Origin: Nitrososphaerales archaeon
GTDB lineage: Archaea > Thermoproteota > Nitrososphaeria > Nitrososphaerales > Nitrososphaeraceae
Length of the DNA stretch: 24,340 nucleotides
Reading direction: 5' to 3'
Assembly (NCBI GenBank): GCA_029237515.1
Contig: JARBAV010000025.1
Span: 1-24,340, forward strand
Shown one piece after another: positions 21,717 through 24,340 of the stretch. The stretch's first letter is position 1. Every line of letters starts with the position of its first letter. The notes beneath the pieces are model-generated. The model was not told the origin of the DNA, ran no database searches, and saw nothing but the letters and a program-made list of their open reading frames with translations. The position numbers and the translations under genes were made by a program.

Positions 21717-23123
21717 TCAGGAGTTGTTTAGCTCGAATTCGTCATGAATCGTTCTTACTACTTCTACACAATCGATGTCATTCACTACGAAAGCAAGGTT
21801 CAATTCGGAAGATCCTTGAGTTATCATTATCACGTTGATATTCTTGTTGCCAACAGAACCAAACACCCTTGCTGCCACCCCCTTAATACCTCGCATTCCT
21901 GAACCTACGACTGCTATGACTGCAACGTCTTCCTTGACATCAATTTTCTTGATTACCCTGCCAAGCAATGACAATTCCAAAGTGCTAGTTGCCTTTTGGA
22001 GCACTTCTTTCTTAACAACCATTGAAATACTCGATTCAGATGGGCTTTGGGAAATCATCATTATGTTTACTTTATTCTTAGCCAAAGTATCGAAGATTCT
22101 TCCAGCAGTCCCCGGAGCGCCAACCATTCCCACACCACTTACATCTATCAAGGCAGTGTGTCGAATAGAGCTTATCGCTTTGACTATCTTGTGGGAATCC
22201 TTACTGGGATTATTAACTACTAATGTGCCATCATCATCTATTTTCATAAAATTTCTAATTCTCATTGGGATGTTGGATTCTATGACCGGCTCTAACGCTC
22301 TTGGGTGCATATATTTAGCACCGAACAGTGCCATTTCCAACGCTTCCGCATATGACGCTTCTCGTATAACCCGTGCATCGCTGACAATTTTCGGATCAGC
22401 AGTCATTAATCCATCTACGTCACTCCACAACCACACCTCATCTGCACCGGAACCCGCGGCTATTATGGTTGCTGAATAGTCAGAGCCACCTCTACCGATA
22501 GTAGTAATGTTACCAAATTGATCGGCCCCTATGAAACCAGTGATCACAGGGATAATTTTCTTTGCCAACAATGGTTTCAGCTTGTGGGAGACCTTAAGTT
22601 TAGTAGTATCCATCAAAGGAAGCGCTTCCCCAAAATTGGAATCAGTTACTATCCCTGCATCATTGCCCACTAGAAATTCTGAACTTCCTCCAATATCCTT
22701 AATCGCTACGGACACAATAAATGTTGAAAGCCTCTCCCCAAATGATAACAAGTAATCAAGCATCTTCGGGGTGACTTCTTTCATCGGCAACATTCCATAA
22801 AGAACATTTTCAACAAGCCCAACAAGCTCACTTACAATGTTCTTTGCCTCCTTTCTTTTAGCTTCATCAAAAATACAAGAGTCTATAAGAGATACGTGCA
22901 GCCATTTCATTCGGCTGACGAACTGGTTCACAGATATTGTATCTCCTCTTCGTACGCTTTCTGCCACTGCTAGTATCTCATCAGTCACCCCTCTTACCGC
23001 AGAGGTTACCAATATGACATCATAACCCATTTTCTGTTGATAGTTAAGCGCCATATATGATATGTGTCTAATCCGTTCACCTGATTCGACCGCTGTTCCT
23101 CCAAATTTCATCACAACTAGCAT
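21717..23123 (-). CDS. lysC: Aspartate kinase
   Basis: Phosphorylates aspartate, the first step to lysine, threonine and methionine; 468 residues from ATG 23123. The N-terminal kinase domain shows MKFGGTAVES (about 5-14), VTSAVRGVTD, and TTIGRGGSDYSA with the nucleotide-binding GRGGSD. The C-terminal third carries two ACT domains: SGVGMVGAPGTAGRIFDTLA and VVGSGMRGIKGVAARVFGSV mark their starts; these usually bind end-product amino acids for feedback control. Possible starts are TTG 23129, ATG 23123 and ATG 23111; the TTAAGTAT box at 23141-23148 suits 23123 best. It is separated from pcn by 77 bp and from cbiH by 74 bp, both on the same strand, with a likely promoter of its own. Confidence 0.94.
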   Translation of the reverse strand: MLVVMKFGGTAVESGERIRHISYMALNYQQKMGYDVILVTSAVRGVTDEILAVAESVRRGDTISVNQFVSRMKWLHVSLIDSCIFDEAKRKEAKNIVSELVGLVENVLYGMLPMKEVTPKMLDYLLSFGERLSTFIVSVAIKDIGGSSEFLVGNDAGIVTDSNFGEALPLMDTTKLKVSHKLKPLLAKKIIPVITGFIGADQFGNITTIGRGGSDYSATIIAAGSGADEVWLWSDVDGLMTADPKIVSDARVIREASYAEALEMALFGAKYMHPRALEPVIESNIPMRIRNFMKIDDDGTLVVNNPSKDSHKIVKAISSIRHTALIDVSGVGMVGAPGTAGRIFDTLAKNKVNIMMISQSPSESSISMVVKKEVLQKATSTLELSLLGRVIKKIDVKEDVAVIAVVGSGMRGIKGVAARVFGSVGNKNINVIMITQGSSELNLAFVVNDIDCVEVVRTIHDEFELNNS

Positions 23124-23200
23124 GTCCAAGAAATCCTTGAATACTTAATCAAAAAATTATCTAAATGTCTTTGCACACTGGCAATTTCTCTATCACTTCT

Positions 23201-23953
23201 TCAATCTTGAACCCTAGGCGCAAGATAAAAATGTATTCTTCCGATGTTTGCAACCCTGAACTCGAGTCGTAAGGGCATCTTGGTTGAATATTCGGCTATC
23301 ACAGATCCACCGGTGCTTCCTATGGCCTTTATCATTCTTGATAGATAATCAAGACTATAAGTTGCACTACTGCTTTCTTTGACGGTAATGTCTTCTAACC
23401 CTTCACTAGACTGATCTAAGGTGATGTTCGCTTCACCTGAATCTCCTTTTCCGGTGAAGACAATTTTTGTTTGCTCTGATCCCAAAGTTATATACTCAGA
23501 TACTACTTGGATATCGGAAAATACTCTATCCAGAGTAGAAGAGCTCAGAACAACCCTTGAGTTAAAATTCAATTTTGGAAGTGGGGTTGAACCAGAAGAA
23601 CTTTCTATCAAACGCATCTTGTATTCTCTGCTGTAGCCATTTTTGATCCTAATTACTAATGTGGAGTTCTCACCAATGGAAACCTCAACAGTATCCTTCT
23701 TGTCACCTCTCCTTAATAGTTTAGAAAATTCATCAATCCTTACGCCAAATTTTATCGAATCATTGCACTGAAATTTTTGAAAGGCTGAATTAGGCCAGTG
23801 TATATCAATAAGGGCTACATGCGACGGGTCCATCCCTCTAAATAATAGTCCCTCGACATTGGCTTCAAAGGTAGCTTCATCTACTAGTGTAGAGATTGCG
23901 GACGTTACCACTTTCCATTCGTCGGGGGAGTTTGTACTTACACTAAAGGTCAA
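23201..23953 (-). CDS. pcn: DNA polymerase sliding clamp (PCNA)
   Basis: Ring-forming processivity factor for DNA replication and repair, 250 residues, the usual length. The two-domain pattern is visible: TLVDEATFEANVEGLLFRGMD (about 22-42, the conserved first-domain segment), FGVRIDEFSKLLRRG, then second-domain YSLDYLSRMIKAI and MPLRLEFRVA, ending YLAPRV as in archaeal PCNA. The start must be TTG 23953, because an in-frame TAA lies two codons upstream (23957-23959) and no ATG/GTG falls near the conserved N-terminus. GTTAATAG at about 23976-23983 is a TATA candidate 26 nt upstream. It lies directly after the TFS gene, a pairing common in archaea. Whether the clamp is a homotrimer cannot be told, but only one pcn is seen here. 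Confidence 0.94.
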   Translation of the reverse strand: MTFSVSTNSPDEWKVVTSAISTLVDEATFEANVEGLLFRGMDPSHVALIDIHWPNSAFQKFQCNDSIKFGVRIDEFSKLLRRGDKKDTVEVSIGENSTLVIRIKNGYSREYKMRLIESSSGSTPLPKLNFNSRVVLSSSTLDRVFSDIQVVSEYITLGSEQTKIVFTGKGDSGEANITLDQSSEGLEDITVKESSSATYSLDYLSRMIKAIGSTGGSVIAEYSTKMPLRLEFRVANIGRIHFYLAPRVQD

Positions 23954-24056
23954 TATTTATGATTACCGCTATCATCTATTAACTTTAAACATTGCTGTCT
24001 GACTATCAGGCCGCCATTTTGTTCTAGAAATACGTAACTAAACTGAATGGCCCTTA

Positions 24057-24340
24057 TCAAGAATAATTCCTCCAAGTGTAACTACATTCAGTACATCTGT
24101 AGAATTGTGTAGTTGCCTCGTCGGCAGACCGTGTCTGCAACATCCACCAAAACGCAGTCATATTTCCACATTTTGCACACTGAATAGTTGTTGTCGGCAT
24201 AGCATTTGGTGCATCTGAATCCATGACCTTGAGCGAACTTTTTGGGATATTGTCTGATCTTGTTTGCTTAGTTTGAAGGATTTGTTGATCGTGAGATGAA
24301 ATTCTAACCTGTTCTGCATATCCACATTTTGGACATTTTA
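24057..24340 (-). CDS. tfs: Transcription factor S (TFIIS/RPB9-like), C-terminal part, 5' end outside window
   Basis: The last 94 codons of an archaeal TFS, the RNA polymerase cleavage factor that rescues stalled transcription. The remaining N-terminal zinc ribbon shows KCPKCGYAEQVR at the window edge. The linker follows, then the C-terminal ribbon: IQCAKCGNMTAFWWM and RCTECSYTWRNYS, giving four cysteines (CxxC...CxxC). Between them RSADEATTQFYRC holds the Asp-Glu pair that promotes transcript cleavage at the polymerase active site, so it looks functional. The frame is open to base 24340, so the gene continues beyond the window. It precedes pcn by 103 bp and may be co-transcribed, although pcn also has a possible TATA box. 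Confidence 0.93.
   Translation of the reverse strand, partial: KCPKCGYAEQVRISSHDQQILQTKQTRSDNIPKSSLKVMDSDAPNAMPTTTIQCAKCGNMTAFWWMLQTRSADEATTQFYRCTECSYTWRNYS

Noticed and set aside
21835..22479. 214-codon plus-strand ORF opposite lysC
   Set aside because: It is antisense to the well-conserved aspartate kinase, rich in Ser/Thr/Ile/Leu as expected of a shadow frame, and has no promoter or SD.
23954..24056. C/D-box sRNA in the TFS-pcn gap
   Set aside because: A CTGATAGTCAG motif resembles box D pairs, but no RTGATGA box C is found at suitable spacing.
1..24340. CRISPR array, IS element, att site, integrase, toxin-antitoxin or restriction system
   Set aside because: No regularly spaced repeats, terminal inverted repeats, transposase, integrase or defence-type domains were seen on either strand; three tRNA genes are present but none has a duplicated 3' end suggesting integration.

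Overview
The window reads as a chromosomal core segment of an archaeon, most likely a member of the Nitrososphaeria (Thaumarchaeota). It carries archaeal information-processing genes (aIF5B, a PCNA clamp, transcription factor S, Alba, an archaeal-type TyrRS, a beta-CASP nuclease without a KH domain). Many start codons sit about 22-30 nt downstream of a TATA-like box, as expected for leaderless archaeal mRNAs. One tRNA has an apparent short intron outside the anticodon loop, and three tRNAs lack an encoded CCA. Base composition is roughly 40% G+C by eye. Assignment to the domain is firm; the class is an inference. No phage, IS element, CRISPR array or obvious island boundary is visible.

Layout. 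1-3374: the 3' end of the aIF5B gene, thioredoxin, and a divergent archease/hisS pair, with a small unrecognised ORF convergent to hisS. 3528-6961: a compact succinate dehydrogenase operon in the order sdhA-sdhC-sdhD-sdhB with overlapping ends. 7083-7403: a MIP18/DUF59 protein. 7404-7847: a long non-coding stretch holding a possible micro-ORF, a tandem repeat and a near-palindrome upstream of argH. 7848-9338: argH. 9410-9504: tRNA-Gln with an apparent 22-nt insertion in the D-arm. 9545-11888: a divergent pair of nucleotide-sugar-like proteins, a DUF354 GT-B-fold protein and a UDP-sugar-dehydrogenase-like protein that seems to lack its catalytic residues. 12144-14410 (minus): a tightly coupled ilvE - Gfo/Idh/MocA oxidoreductase - long Trm112-like operon. 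14447-16024: a divergent nucleotidyltransferase, Alba, tRNA-Pro(CGG) and tRNA-Arg(TCG). 16179-20791: a class I aminotransferase, a beta-CASP nuclease, an unassigned SAM methyltransferase and tyrS. 20854-24340: cbiH, aspartate kinase, PCNA and the 3' part of the TFS gene.

How the genes work together. Several blocks follow known logic: a complete SDH complex feeding the quinone pool; amino-acid genes (argH, ilvE, lysC, a class I aminotransferase); translation (HisRS, TyrRS, aIF5B, tRNAs); and replication/transcription (TFS next to PCNA). The parts most worth a second look are the tRNA-Gln gene with its duplicated acceptor strand, the operator-like repeats before argH, the predicted dehydrogenase pseudoenzyme beside DUF354, and the BCAT-oxidoreductase-Trm112 operon. 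I found no clear-cut new multi-gene defence or mobile system.
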